A program made the translations under genes and the position numbers. From assembly GCA_016125505.1 (NCBI GenBank), contig WGLP01000003.1:248001-312000 (forward strand): 64,000 nt of DNA, in the 5' to 3' direction. The notes below the pieces were generated by a model that did no database searches, was not told the origin of the DNA, and saw only the letters and a program-made list of their open reading frames with translations. Positions 1 through 8,222 of the stretch are shown in pieces. Positions within the stretch are counted from its first letter, which is position 1, and each line of letters starts with the position of its first letter. The stretch comes from Gammaproteobacteria bacterium. Lineage in GTDB: Bacteria; Pseudomonadota; Gammaproteobacteria; UBA6429; Thiohalophilaceae.

Positions 1-149
1 TGGCGGCCCTGAATATCGCCCACGAACTGCTGCACGATAAGGGCGACGTGGTCACGGCCAATCCCGAAGTCGAGGGCCGTATTCGTTCCATTCAGGAAAA
101 AATCGAAGAGGCGCTGTATCGCAGCCGCCAATTGGAACTCGAAGCCTGA
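1..149 (+). CDS. zapA: Cell division protein ZapA (C-terminal part)
   Basis: The window opens inside this gene; only about 49 codons remain, read in the frame starting at base 3 and ending with TGA at 147-149. The translated end starts AALNIAHELLHDKG and continues as a charged helix rich in Glu, Arg and Ile, which matches the C-terminal coiled coil of ZapA, the small protein that cross-links FtsZ filaments. The order zapA, 6S RNA, fau downstream is a well-known gammaproteobacterial arrangement and supports the call. The N-terminal FtsZ-binding half lies outside the window. Confidence 0.8.
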   Translation, partial: AALNIAHELLHDKGDVVTANPEVEGRIRSIQEKIEEALYRSRQLELEA

Positions 150-203
150 GCGTGTGTTTTTTTTGCAACAACTGACCGTCGTCAAGCTATCCACATTAAC
201 TTC

Positions 204-233
204 TTGCCAAGCCCGCCCGTTTTCACTTAGTCT
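204..233 (+). promoter_or_regulatory. Promoter of 6S RNA
   Basis: A -35-like TTGCCA (204-209) and -10-like TAGTCT (228-233) are 18 bases apart. A start about 7 bases downstream would fall at the first base of the 6S closing stem near 240. Inferred from sequence only. Confidence 0.45.
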
Positions 234-239
234 GAACAA

Positions 240-426
240 CGTATCCCCTGCGGTATACGTGAGTCGACTGGGATATTCTTGAGCCTTAAATTAATCCCTC
301 GGGAGCAAAAACCCTGGCGTCGTGTGCATGTCCGCCCCGTAGCGGAAAGCCTAACATTCCAGTGCTGCTCCCACCTTGAACCCTAGGTTCAAGAAACAAG
401 TTGCCACGGTACTCGCGGGGGATACA
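240..426 (+). ncRNA. ssrS: 6S RNA
   Basis: 6S RNA mimics an open promoter and binds sigma70 RNA polymerase in stationary phase. The terminal stem is visible: 241-252 (GTATCCCCTGCG) pairs with 414-425 (CGCGGGGGATAC) with one G-U pair. Close to the 3' end, positions 371-393 carry CCACCTTGAACC...GGTTCAAG, almost the same as the conserved 3' segment of E. coli 6S RNA. The location between zapA and fau is the standard one. Ends are set from the closing stem, so they are approximate by a few bases. Confidence 0.85.
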
Positions 427-473
427 CCCCCTTCACGATCTCAAAACAATAAAAATCTGGTACATCGAACTGC

Positions 474-1082
474 ATGGAAGACCGCCAGTCACTGCGTAGC
501 AACATTCGCAAACGCCGCGCCCAGCAGGAACCTGCCTGGTGTGAGACGAATTCCAGGCTTATCAGCCAGCACCTGGCGGCCAGTCACGTTTATCAACGCG
601 CGCAACGCATCGCGTTTTATCTTGCCCAGGGCAACGAGGCCGATCTTGGCCTGTTGCTGCAAAACGCCTGGGCTGCACACAAAGAGGTCTACCTTCCGAT
701 CCTGGGTCTGCGCTACAGCGGACAGTTGTGGTTTGTGCCCTGTGCCGAAGATACCCCTTTATATAAGAACCGGTTCGGGATCGATGAGCCGGTGCATGCG
801 CCGCACACGCGCCGCACCAAATTGCGTAATCTTGACCTGATCCTGATGCCGCTGGTGGCCTTCGATCAGCGCGGCAACCGTTTAGGTATGGGTGGCGGCT
901 TCTACGATAAAACGCTCGCCAGCCTGCAGACCACCAGTCATCATTGGTCTCGCCCTAAACGTATCGGCATTGCATATGCATTTCAGGGTGTCGAGGCACT
1001 CCAGGGCCAGACATGGGATGTCCCGCTGGATGCCATTGTCACCGAACAGGGTCTGCATTGGTTTACAAGAGGTACAGAATGA
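474..1082 (+). CDS. fau: 5-formyltetrahydrofolate cyclo-ligase
   Basis: A 202-residue protein that converts 5-formyl-THF to 5,10-methenyl-THF using ATP. The N-terminal basic helix (SNIRKRRAQQ) and the C-terminal glycine-rich signature GMGGGFYDKTL near residue 145 are diagnostic for the MTHFS/YgfA family, and the length fits. The ATG at 474 lies about 48 bases beyond the 6S RNA end; no clear ribosome site precedes it, so it may be translated from a processed 6S-fau transcript, as proposed for E. coli ygfA. Its stop overlaps the start of the next gene (ATGA), indicating coupled translation. Confidence 0.92.
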   Translation: MEDRQSLRSNIRKRRAQQEPAWCETNSRLISQHLAASHVYQRAQRIAFYLAQGNEADLGLLLQNAWAAHKEVYLPILGLRYSGQLWFVPCAEDTPLYKNRFGIDEPVHAPHTRRTKLRNLDLILMPLVAFDQRGNRLGMGGGFYDKTLASLQTTSHHWSRPKRIGIAYAFQGVEALQGQTWDVPLDAIVTEQGLHWFTRGTE

Positions 1083-1549
1083 AATACTGGATTATGAAAT
1101 CGGAACCGGATGTCTTCGGTATTGATGATCTGGCCAAACGGCCGCGTAAAACCGAACACTGGGACGGTATTCGCAATTACCAGGTGCGCAACATGCTGCG
1201 GGACGACATGCAAAAGGGCGACGAGGCCTTTTTTTATCACTCCAGCTGTAAAGAACCCGGCATTGCCGGCATCATTCGCATCGTTAAGGCCGCTTACCCC
1301 GACCACACCGCCTTCGATCCGGAGAGTAAGTACCATGATCCCAAGTCGGATCCGGCAAATCCACGCTGGCTAATGGTCGATGTCCAGTTAGTTCGCAAAT
1401 TTGCGCGCGTAATCGGGTTGCCGGAGCTCCGATCGCACCCTGCATTGGCCGATCTGCTGATATTACGTCGCGGAAATCGCCTGTCGATCACGCCGATCAG
1501 CAAAAAACACTGGGACTACATCCTCAGACTCGAGGCAAAATCTTCCTGA
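1079..1549 (+). CDS. EVE domain protein (PUA-like fold)
   Basis: A 156-residue protein made of a single EVE domain. Characteristic pieces are the N-terminal YWIMKSEPDVF, the WDGIRNYQVRN segment and DEAFFYHS. EVE domains are relatives of PUA and YTH domains and are thought to bind modified bases in nucleic acids; the cellular role of the stand-alone bacterial form is not settled. The start at 1079 overlaps the fau stop and is preceded by AGAGG, so I prefer it to an earlier in-frame start at 1013 that would lie inside fau. Confidence 0.88.
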   Translation: MKYWIMKSEPDVFGIDDLAKRPRKTEHWDGIRNYQVRNMLRDDMQKGDEAFFYHSSCKEPGIAGIIRIVKAAYPDHTAFDPESKYHDPKSDPANPRWLMVDVQLVRKFARVIGLPELRSHPALADLLILRRGNRLSITPISKKHWDYILRLEAKSS

Positions 1550-2707
1550 TACCTGCACGGACGTGTATCGAGCCTGTCTGCAGGTGCAATTCGAGCGAAT
1601 GAGGTGTGAAAGATCCCTCTCAGATGACTTCAAACCGGCTGAAACCGCCTCTAAATCGCGCTCAGTGCCTGAAAACGACCGATTTTCTTCTGCCAAAAGC
1701 AAAAAAATTCCAAACTAAAACAATTTTAATGCGAAATAGCGCCTGATAACTTTTTTCAGCCGTCTTTAGATCCGTTTATGACACAGGATGGGTGAAAAAA
1801 TCGTTGCTCATATGACTTACTGTTCCTTAATACGCTAATTTTTTTGGATCGCGCACACAAATTCAGACGGAAATGTTTATTTCAGGTGTTGGACCACCTT
1901 GCCTCTCCTGTTCCGGCGGCAAAATGCGACCCGAGACCGTTCGCGAACAAAAAAAAATGCACTTCAACACCCCGCACATGGCAGCCGAGATGCCTTTTAT
2001 AAAAAATTTTGTGCTCTTCACAGTTGTCGGCACCTCAAACAATGAAAAAAATCGTGTGCGCATGCCTGAAAGCGGTGGCACCAGCCAAAAAAATCAGAAT
2101 TGCATAGCAAAATCACAACGACGCGGGATGATCCGGCCCTGAAATCTGTCTCGATACCCTGCACGCTCACGCATTGAAGGTAAAAATCACCTCAACAATT
2201 CAAAAATGGCCTCGACTACGGGCCCATCCACCTGCATTACTCGGATTGTTTTTGGATTTTCAGTACATGATTTGCCTGATGAGCAAAAAAATTGACGCTG
2301 ATACCCCGCGTGTCACCCTGTAAGAGGTAAAAAATCTTCCCTCCGGTGAAAAAAATTCACTGTCACCGCCTTTGAGATAACGAAATTCGCGCGCAAAGGT
2401 ACCTCAGCGACATACCACAGGCCTTCTTACACCTCGTGAATAAGAAAAATTGGCACCAACAACGACGACAACAGAGTAAATTGACGATCAACACAAGAAA
2501 AATTGCCGTACACATGCGTCTGCACGAGTGATCAGAAGAAAATTTTCAGTGCAAAACTAAAAAATTTCCTCCGAGCGACGCTAAAGAGTAGCGAAATGAT
2601 CTGAAAAACCGTTAACGCGGGAAAATTTAAACACAGAGACTAGCTTTTTTTATTCACTTGGCTATACTCCACTAAACTCAGTGTTCACAAACCTCGGAGG
2701 GTTTAAC
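1550..2707. other. 1.16 kb gene-free stretch with about 20 A-tracts
   Basis: No credible coding region is seen; the two short open frames around 1863-2142 lack family resemblance and ribosome sites. The striking feature is a series of A5-A9 tracts, mostly A on the plus strand and often followed by T or TT, for example near 1701, 1795, 1949, 2001, 2045, 2087, 2182, 2202, 2285, 2329, 2349, 2445, 2498, 2539, 2559 and 2604. They sit in otherwise ordinary GC sequence. Many spacings are near 20, 42 or 44 bases, multiples of two helical turns, which suggests intrinsically curved DNA. The stretch ends at the promoter of the histone-H1-like gene. Confidence 0.6.
2663..2668 (+). promoter_or_regulatory. 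-10 element of the H1-like gene
   Basis: TATACT lies 40 bases upstream of the ATG at 2708. No convincing -35 hexamer is visible at the expected distance. Confidence 0.4.
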
Positions 2708-2905
2708 ATGGCAACAAAGAAGAAAGCTGCAAAGAAACGTCCTGCTAAGAAGAAGGCCGCCAAGAAGAAGGTAGCCAAGAAAAAAGTAGCGAAGAAGAAA
2801 GTCGCTAAGAAGAAAGCAGGCAAGAAGAAGACCTCTAAGAAAAAAGCAGCCGCAGCTGCTACCGGCGGTACCAAGAAGAAAGCACGTCGCCGCAAGAAGA
2901 AGTAA
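2708..2905 (+). CDS. Histone H1-like / AlgP-type Lys-Ala-rich DNA-binding protein
   Basis: A 65-residue, extremely basic protein built from KKKxAKK-type repeats (AKKKVAKKKVAKKK) ending in RRRKKK. It resembles the C-terminal tail of eukaryotic histone H1 and the bacterial proteins AlgP, HctB and BpH1, which bind DNA without sequence specificity and compact or bridge it. The ATG at 2708 is preceded by GGAGG with a 7-base gap, so I reject the upstream GTG at 2681. It has no folded domain. A strong terminator follows, so it is a single-gene unit. Low complexity makes family placement uncertain, but the biochemical character is clear. Confidence 0.8.
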   Translation: MATKKKAAKKRPAKKKAAKKKVAKKKVAKKKVAKKKAGKKKTSKKKAAAAATGGTKKKARRRKKK

Positions 2906-2932
2906 GACTTAGCTGCTAAGCAGCTTACAAAA

Positions 2933-2956
2933 AGGGCCTCAACTGAGGCCCTTTTT
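2933..2956 (+). terminator. Rho-independent terminator of the H1-like gene
   Basis: AGGGCCTC, loop AACT, GAGGCCCT followed by TTTTC. It lies 28 bases after the stop codon; a second short hairpin (AGCTGC/GCAGCT, 2911-2925) sits between. Confidence 0.85.
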
Positions 2957-2987
2957 CTTTATGTCCCGCCGTGAAAGCTATTGCGCA

Positions 2988-4502
2988 CTATCGCAGGAAC
3001 AGCGCATACGCAGGATTGTGATTCTCTTCCCAATAGGGATAGCCGATCTCGTCGAGGTAGCCTTTGAATTCGGGCTTTTCCGCGTCCGGCACCTGAATCC
3101 CGATCAGAACCCGACCATAATCGGCGCCGTGATTGCGGTAGTGAAACAGGCTGATATTCCACTTCTCACCCACCCGATTGAGAAAACGCAGCAAGGCGCC
3201 GGGACGTTCCGGAAATTCGAACCGGTACAAATTTTCATTCTGCAGACCAGCGACCCGCCCCCCAACCATATAGCGGATATGCATCTTGGCCATTTCATTG
3301 TCGGTCATATCCAGTACCGGGTAGTCCCTGGCGCGTAATGCCGATAGCAGCTCATCTCTCTCCTTGAGGCCCGCATGCAATTGCACCCCGACGAACACAT
3401 GGGCCTGCTCCGGATCGGCATAGCGGTAATTGAATTCGGTAATGCCACGTTGCCCGATGATCTCGCAGAAGGCGCGGAAGCTGCCGGGCCGTTCCGGGAT
3501 GGTGACACCAAACAGGGCCTCGCGGTGCTCGCCGATCTCGGCGCGCTCGGCAACATGCCGCAGACGATCGAAATTCATATTGGCGCCGCTATCGATGGCA
3601 ACGAAGGTCAGTCCCCTGCAATTTTCACGTTCTATGTATTTCTTCATCCCGGCAATCGCGAGCGCCCCCGCCGGTTCCGTAATCGAGCGCGTGTCGTCGA
3701 AGATATCCTTGATCGCTGCACAGATCTCATCGGTACTGACCAGGATCACTTCATCGACGCAGGCCTGCGCAATACGAAATGGCTCTTCGCCCGCCTGGCG
3801 CACGGCCACGCCATCCGCAAAAATACCGACGGTGTCCAGCCTCACCCGTTCCTTTGCCGCCAGGGCCGCATACATACACGGCGCATCGTCCGGTTCCACG
3901 CCGATAATGCGAATCGACGGCCGCAGTGTCTTGATGTAGCTGCTGATACCCGCGATCAGGCCACCGCCCCCGATCGGGACAAATATTGCGTCGATCTTTG
4001 ACGTATATTGCTGCAGGATTTCCGCCGCAATCGTGCCCTGCCCTGCAATCACCAGCGGATCATCATAGGGGTGAATAAACTCGAGCTGCTGCTGTTCCGC
4101 CAGTTCACGGGCGTGCGCATAGGCGTCATCATAGGTGTTGCCGTGCAACACGATATTCACACCGAACTGCGCCACGGAATTGACCTTGATTCGGGGCGTC
4201 GTCTTGGGCATGACGATAATTGCCTTGATCCCGAGCTTTTGCGCCGCCAAGGCCACACCCTGCGCGTGATTGCCCGCCGAGGCCGTGATAATGCCGTGTT
4301 GGCGCTGGGCCTCGCTCAGGTGAATGATCTTGTTGTAGGCCCCGCGAATTTTGAAAGAAAACACCGGTTGCATATCTTCGCGCTTGAGCAAAACCTGATT
4401 CCCCAGGCGCTTGGAGAGCGTGGGCGCGGATTCCAGCGGGGTATGTTGCGCCACGTCATAGACGCGGGCCTGATTTATCTTCTCGACGTAATCCTGAAAC
4501 AT
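2988..4502 (-). CDS. ilvA: Threonine dehydratase, biosynthetic
   Basis: A 504-residue PLP enzyme deaminating threonine to 2-oxobutyrate, the first step of isoleucine synthesis. The N-terminal catalytic domain shows the PLP lysine in FSFKIRGAYNK (Lys51) and the phosphate-binding loop GGGGLIAG. Two ACT-like regulatory domains follow from about residue 325 (GVTIPERPGSF and FEFPERPGAL segments), as in the isoleucine-inhibited biosynthetic enzyme (514 residues in E. coli). The start MFQDYVEKI at 4502 matches the family; the frame stays open 38 codons further upstream but that would overlap rpiA. Divergent from rpiA. Confidence 0.93.
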   Translation of the reverse strand: MFQDYVEKINQARVYDVAQHTPLESAPTLSKRLGNQVLLKREDMQPVFSFKIRGAYNKIIHLSEAQRQHGIITASAGNHAQGVALAAQKLGIKAIIVMPKTTPRIKVNSVAQFGVNIVLHGNTYDDAYAHARELAEQQQLEFIHPYDDPLVIAGQGTIAAEILQQYTSKIDAIFVPIGGGGLIAGISSYIKTLRPSIRIIGVEPDDAPCMYAALAAKERVRLDTVGIFADGVAVRQAGEEPFRIAQACVDEVILVSTDEICAAIKDIFDDTRSITEPAGALAIAGMKKYIERENCRGLTFVAIDSGANMNFDRLRHVAERAEIGEHREALFGVTIPERPGSFRAFCEIIGQRGITEFNYRYADPEQAHVFVGVQLHAGLKERDELLSALRARDYPVLDMTDNEMAKMHIRYMVGGRVAGLQNENLYRFEFPERPGALLRFLNRVGEKWNISLFHYRNHGADYGRVLIGIQVPDAEKPEFKGYLDEIGYPYWEENHNPAYALFLR

Positions 4503-4553
4503 AAAGTACTCATCTTGGGCCGGTAACGGCTTTTGGTGGTTGGGCTTCCCTAA

Positions 4554-4559
4554 TATAAT
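4554..4559 (+). promoter_or_regulatory. -10 element of rpiA
   Basis: A consensus TATAAT lies 51 bases upstream of the rpiA start in the ilvA-rpiA divergent gap. The -35 region (around 4531-4538, TTTTGGTG) is poor. Confidence 0.45.
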
Positions 4560-4609
4560 GGTTACCCAACCCGCGTAACAACGTGGATTTCCGTTTTCAG
4601 GAGTTATCA

Positions 4610-5266
4610 ATGACACAAGACGAATTGAAAAAGGCCGTGGCCAAGGCGGCTATCGAATATGTAGAGACCGGCACCATTATCGGGGTCGGGACCGGCTCCA
4701 CCGCCAACTTCTTTATCGACGAACTGGCCAAGATCAAAGGCAGGATTGAAGGGACCGTCGCCAGCTCGGTTGCCAGCGCTGACCGGCTCAAGGGACACGG
4801 TATCCCGGTGCTGGATCTCAACAGCGTGGGTGAGCTCTCGGTGTACGTCGACGGCGCCGACGAATCCAACAAATATTTGCACCTCATCAAGGGGGGTGGC
4901 GGCGCGCTCACCCGCGAGAAGATCGTGGCAGCGGCCAGCCGCAAATTCGTCTGCATCGCCGATGAAAGCAAACTGGTCGATGTCCTGGGCAAGTTCCCCT
5001 TGCCGGTGGAAGTCATACCGATGGCGCGCAGTTATGTTGCCCGCGAAATCGTCAAGCTCGGCGGTCAGCCGGTGCTGCGCGAAGGTTTTACTACCGATAA
5101 CGGCAATATCATCCTGGATGTGCATAATCTGCAGATCATGGATCCGGTCAAACTGGAAGAAGCCCTGAACCAGATTACCGGAGTCGTGACGAATGGCCTG
5201 TTTGCCCGGCGTCCGGCGGATGTATTGTTGCTGGGAACCAAGGCTGGTGTGAAAACCCTGACCTGA
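4610..5266 (+). CDS. rpiA: Ribose-5-phosphate isomerase A
   Basis: A 218-residue enzyme interconverting ribose 5-phosphate and ribulose 5-phosphate in the pentose phosphate and Calvin cycles. Family signatures are all present: [13 protein letters not shown] near residue 28, the catalytic DGADESN, and [11 protein letters not shown]. Length matches the E. coli enzyme (219). The start at 4610 follows CAGGAG at optimal distance. The stop overlaps the start of the next gene (TGATG). In an autotroph with RuBisCO it would also serve ribulose bisphosphate regeneration. Confidence 0.95.
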   Translation: MTQDELKKAVAKAAIEYVETGTIIGVGTGSTANFFIDELAKIKGRIEGTVASSVASADRLKGHGIPVLDLNSVGELSVYVDGADESNKYLHLIKGGGGALTREKIVAAASRKFVCIADESKLVDVLGKFPLPVEVIPMARSYVAREIVKLGGQPVLREGFTTDNGNIILDVHNLQIMDPVKLEEALNQITGVVTNGLFARRPADVLLLGTKAGVKTLT

Positions 5267-5472
5267 TGAACATCCGCCAGATACTCATCGGTATCGGCAT
5301 CCTGCTCATCGCGGTGGGCCTGCTGTGGCCCTGGCTGCAGAAGTTCGGTCTGTTTCGTCTGCCCGGCGATATCGTGATTGAGCGGGAACATTTTCGATTT
5401 TATTTCCCCATCACCAGCATGCTCCTCATCAGCCTGCTGATCACATTGCTCCTTTGGTTATTCCGAAAATAA
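5266..5472 (+). CDS. Small inner-membrane protein, DUF2905 family
   Basis: A 68-residue protein with two hydrophobic helices (about residues 5-24 and 47-66) linked by a short polar segment containing LPGDIVIEREHFRFYFP. This LPGDI..E....FYFP pattern is typical of the DUF2905 family, whose function is unknown. The ATG overlaps the rpiA stop, so the two are translationally coupled. Confidence 0.85.
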   Translation: MNIRQILIGIGILLIAVGLLWPWLQKFGLFRLPGDIVIEREHFRFYFPITSMLLISLLITLLLWLFRK

Positions 5473-5490
5473 CCGCTCCTTTGTACCCCG

Positions 5491-5518
5491 CAAAAAAAAA
5501 GCCCGGCCGAAGCCGGGC
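5491..5518 (-). terminator. Rho-independent terminator of the porin operon
   Basis: GCCCGGC, loop, GCCGGGC (5501-5518) with a run of nine A on its left on the plus strand, i.e. a U-tract for minus-strand transcripts. It lies about 25 bases beyond the porin stop codon. Confidence 0.85.
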
Positions 5519-5542
5519 AAAGCAATTACACCAGGGATGTAA

Positions 5543-6910
5543 TTAGAAGATATGTGTCACTTGAGCCGCTAAGATATTGCCAATGCCAGACATCTCGGCA
5601 TTCGGACCCGCGGTCGGACCAAAGTTCGGTGAGCTGACGTCACGCGTGCTGTAGTTGATAGTCAGACGCGACTTCTTGTTAAAGTGATATTGCGTACCGA
5701 CGGTCCAGGTCTTCCACACGGACTCGAACTGGTCGTCCTTCAGACGGGTGTACTGGTCGTAGCGCAGATCCAGTTCCCACTTTTGACCAAGATACCAGCC
5801 GCCTTCGACATACCAGCCATCGGCCTTGCCCGTGGCGCCGTTTGCATTTGCCGGATTTAAAGTTGGATTTGCAGCTGGATTGGCATTCTGGTCGAAAGTC
5901 GCCTTGTCCGGGCCTACCCAGATCATGCCATCACCCTTCAGGTACTCCGCCGTAAAGCGCCATGGCTTTTTAAGATACTTGACGCCGACACCGCTACGCT
6001 TGCGGTCGAACTCGGTCGGGTTATGCACGCTATCGTTGGTCTGGTCGAGCAGGCGCTTGCCATTCTGGCTCCAGGCAAACAGCTTCAGGCCATCGCGGAA
6101 TGGACCTTCACCGCCAAACACCAGTTCGGATGACCAGTAGAGATAGGTGTCCTTATTGTTGTCCACGTCACTGGGGCTGATGCCATTGCCATTGCCGATC
6201 ATGATCGCGTAGCTGTGATCCCAGTTGCCGACCCGGAAGGAGTCGAAGACCTGGACACCCACATCGCGGAACGCGCCGACCGGTTGATCGAATTGATTGA
6301 GGCCGCCATTGCTGGTGTTCACCGGCAGCGTCACGGTACCCACGTTAGCAGTAAATGCACTATTAGGGAAACGCTCCAGCATCAACTGATTCCCCACCGT
6401 GGTGAAGTTAATATAATCTAAGGCAGGAATGCCCTGCAGGCCTTCCTCGAAGCCAGGCGTTTTAAACAGACCAACACGGATACGTGCACCCGGGATCTCA
6501 TTAAGCGTAATGCTGGCATCCATCAGACGAGGACTACCGGAAACAGAATGGGTAGATGTCGCTGCATTGTTCCCGAACTCCGCCATGATGAAATAATTGA
6601 CCTTGCTGTCCAGCGGAAAGCCGGTGCCCCGCGCGCCGAGACGTGCACGGTTGACGTTAAACTGTGACTGTGAAGTCAGGTTTGGACCGACCAGTTTCGG
6701 CGGGATGTAACCACCGGTGGCGTTGGGGTCGCTATAGTCTTTCTGGTATTGCGCCTGGACGAATCCCCACATATAAATGCGTGGTGCAGCAGAATCCGGT
6801 TCAGTACCTTGCAGCATCAACCAGTTCGCCGCGTGCGCTGGTGTTGCGACTGCACCGGCAACACTCAGTGCGATGCCGGACTTCAACAGCAATGCTTTAA
6901 TATTTTTCAT
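5543..6910 (-). CDS. Porin, phosphate-selective O/P type
   Basis: A 455-residue outer-membrane beta-barrel. An N-terminal signal peptide (MKNIKALLLKSGIALS, cleavage after AHA near residue 27) precedes a body rich in alternating aromatic strands and ending in Phe (QVTHIF), as required for barrel assembly. Segments such as YMWGFVQAQYQKDY, VNRARLGARG and RVGLFKTPGFEEG resemble the OprP/OprO-like family; the transported substrate cannot be read from sequence. The ATG at 6910 follows GGAG by 7 bases; the upstream GTG is less likely. It lies 37 bases downstream of a secreted DsrE-like gene on the same strand and ends at a terminator, so the two form an operon. Confidence 0.85.
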   Translation of the reverse strand: MKNIKALLLKSGIALSVAGAVATPAHAANWLMLQGTEPDSAAPRIYMWGFVQAQYQKDYSDPNATGGYIPPKLVGPNLTSQSQFNVNRARLGARGTGFPLDSKVNYFIMAEFGNNAATSTHSVSGSPRLMDASITLNEIPGARIRVGLFKTPGFEEGLQGIPALDYINFTTVGNQLMLERFPNSAFTANVGTVTLPVNTSNGGLNQFDQPVGAFRDVGVQVFDSFRVGNWDHSYAIMIGNGNGISPSDVDNNKDTYLYWSSELVFGGEGPFRDGLKLFAWSQNGKRLLDQTNDSVHNPTEFDRKRSGVGVKYLKKPWRFTAEYLKGDGMIWVGPDKATFDQNANPAANPTLNPANANGATGKADGWYVEGGWYLGQKWELDLRYDQYTRLKDDQFESVWKTWTVGTQYHFNKKSRLTINYSTRDVSSPNFGPTAGPNAEMSGIGNILAAQVTHIF

Positions 6911-6947
6911 GATGTTCTCCACTCAACTCTTATGATGAATTTTATAT

Positions 6948-7400
6948 TTACGGCTTTATCAACTTATAGCCCTGGCTTTCTAATTGAATAATTCTGACGA
7001 CACCCGCAGAAACCTTGACAGCATTCGGATTCAAGGCCGGTTCGTGCCCGAGCAGTTTGGTTACGTTGGTCAAGGTGTTCTCGCAAGCGCTGAATTTAAC
7101 ACCACTGCCTGCCAGGGCCTTGATACGGTTAACGTTTGTATTGTCAGCAAAAAGCAAACGTAACCCGGGACCAAATGCCACGATCTCGATTGCAACCTGA
7201 TCCTGACCGTAATGCTTCAACAGATTACCCGCGACATTCAAAACGAGTGTCTGCTTGGTAGGATCGTTATCGCTTATCTGCAAAACGACCTTGGTGTCGG
7301 CCATGGAATGATCGTCCGCGGCCATAGCGCGGTTGTGTTGCGCAAAAATCGCCGCCGTGAACATCACGGTAAGCAGCAGTTTCGACAGATTGAACCTCAT
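6948..7400 (-). CDS. Secreted DsrE/DsrF-like protein
   Basis: A 150-residue protein with a signal peptide (residues 1-27, ending RAMA) and one DsrE-like domain (about 35-150). DsrE-family proteins carry or transfer sulfur on a conserved cysteine in the cytoplasm; here the only cysteine, Cys106 in VKFSACENT, sits where the family cysteine is expected, but the protein is predicted periplasmic. The order of strands and the segment NDPTKQTLVLNVAGNLLKHY match the periplasmic half of the anti-sigma factor encoded 0.8 kb away. It precedes a porin in the same operon. Role inferred only: a periplasmic sulfur or thiol-responsive partner. Confidence 0.8.
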   Translation of the reverse strand: MRFNLSKLLLTVMFTAAIFAQHNRAMAADDHSMADTKVVLQISDNDPTKQTLVLNVAGNLLKHYGQDQVAIEIVAFGPGLRLLFADNTNVNRIKALAGSGVKFSACENTLTNVTKLLGHEPALNPNAVKVSAGVVRIIQLESQGYKLIKP

Positions 7401-7664
7401 AATTGGATACCCTCCCGTTGACTTACTCTATTTAACTAGACAAAACCCATCGCAATTTTCGCGACCTATGCAGTAAGACGAGGTACCTGTCACATTTATT
7501 CCATCAATGTGAACAACCTTTTTAATCTTATGCACTGACGACTAATGAATTAGTATTTAATTAAATTCTTATATTTATATCGGAGGGAATATTCTCAACG
7601 CTGCCGCATCTATACAGTATGGTAAAGTAGATATAACGATAAACCGCCAGGGAGATTTTTCACG
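7401..7664. promoter_or_regulatory. Divergent regulatory region between the DsrE-porin and sigma/anti-sigma operons
   Basis: 264 AT-rich bases between two divergent operons. Two stretches about 63-70 bases upstream of each ATG, near 7463-7493 (minus) and 7595-7623 (plus), share a loose pattern (T.A..G.T.CC.C.TCT) and could be promoters for the adjacent ECF sigma factor, but the match is only about half of the positions and may be chance. Confidence 0.3.
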
Positions 7665-8222
7665 ATGACAATTTTCGGCAAGCTGTGTGCGCAGCATGAG
7701 CTGCGAAAGCGCATTGCGGAGTCTCGCACACGTTTGTATCGGGTGGCGTATTCCTGGTGTCACGATTCCCATTTAGCGGAAGACCTGACGCAGGATACAT
7801 TGACAAAGGCATTGAAGAACATGAGTCAGTTACAAAATCCAAAGGCCTTTGATAGCTGGTTGTTCACCATCCTTTCCAATTGCTGGCGCGATCACCTGCG
7901 CCGTCACCGTGATATGGCGGATGTCGATGAAATCGAAATGCCTGACAGCGTAACCCCTGAGCATCACAAGGATCAGCATGACATGGTCAAAAATGTCAGG
8001 CACCACATTTCACTGCTACCGCAGGCGCAACGACAGGTCATCACGCTCGTCGATCTGGAAGGCTTCAGCTATGCCCAGGTCGCCGAGATCGTTGAAGTAC
8101 CCGTGGGGACAGTGATGAGCCGTCTGGCCCGTGCGCGCCAGCGGCTTGCCAATGCCTTATTAGACTTTAAAGCAAGCCAGGACGGGGAGTTGCAACCTGC
8201 AACAATCAGGAGGATCAAGTAG
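7665..8222 (+). CDS. ECF-family RNA polymerase sigma factor
   Basis: A 185-residue group 4 sigma factor with only regions 2 and 4. Region 2 spans about residues 20-85 (YSWCHDSHLAEDLTQDTL, SWLFTILSNCWRDHLRRHR); region 4 spans about 115-165 (LLPQAQRQVITLVDLEGFSY, VPVGTVMSRLARARQRL, the -35-reading helix-turn-helix). It is co-transcribed with the anti-sigma gene: TAG at 8220-8222 is directly followed by its ATG. Expected targets are its own operon and the divergent DsrE-porin operon, by analogy with other ECF loci. Confidence 0.92.
   Translation: MTIFGKLCAQHELRKRIAESRTRLYRVAYSWCHDSHLAEDLTQDTLTKALKNMSQLQNPKAFDSWLFTILSNCWRDHLRRHRDMADVDEIEMPDSVTPEHHKDQHDMVKNVRHHISLLPQAQRQVITLVDLEGFSYAQVAEIVEVPVGTVMSRLARARQRLANALLDFKASQDGELQPATIRRIK

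Noticed and set aside
1863-2142. Short frames of 72-89 codons in the A-tract region
   Set aside because: No ribosome site, no family resemblance, and they overlap each other on both strands.
1690-2650. CRISPR-like array
   Set aside because: The repeated units are only A-tracts with unrelated flanks; there is no repeat of 20 or more bases and no cas gene.
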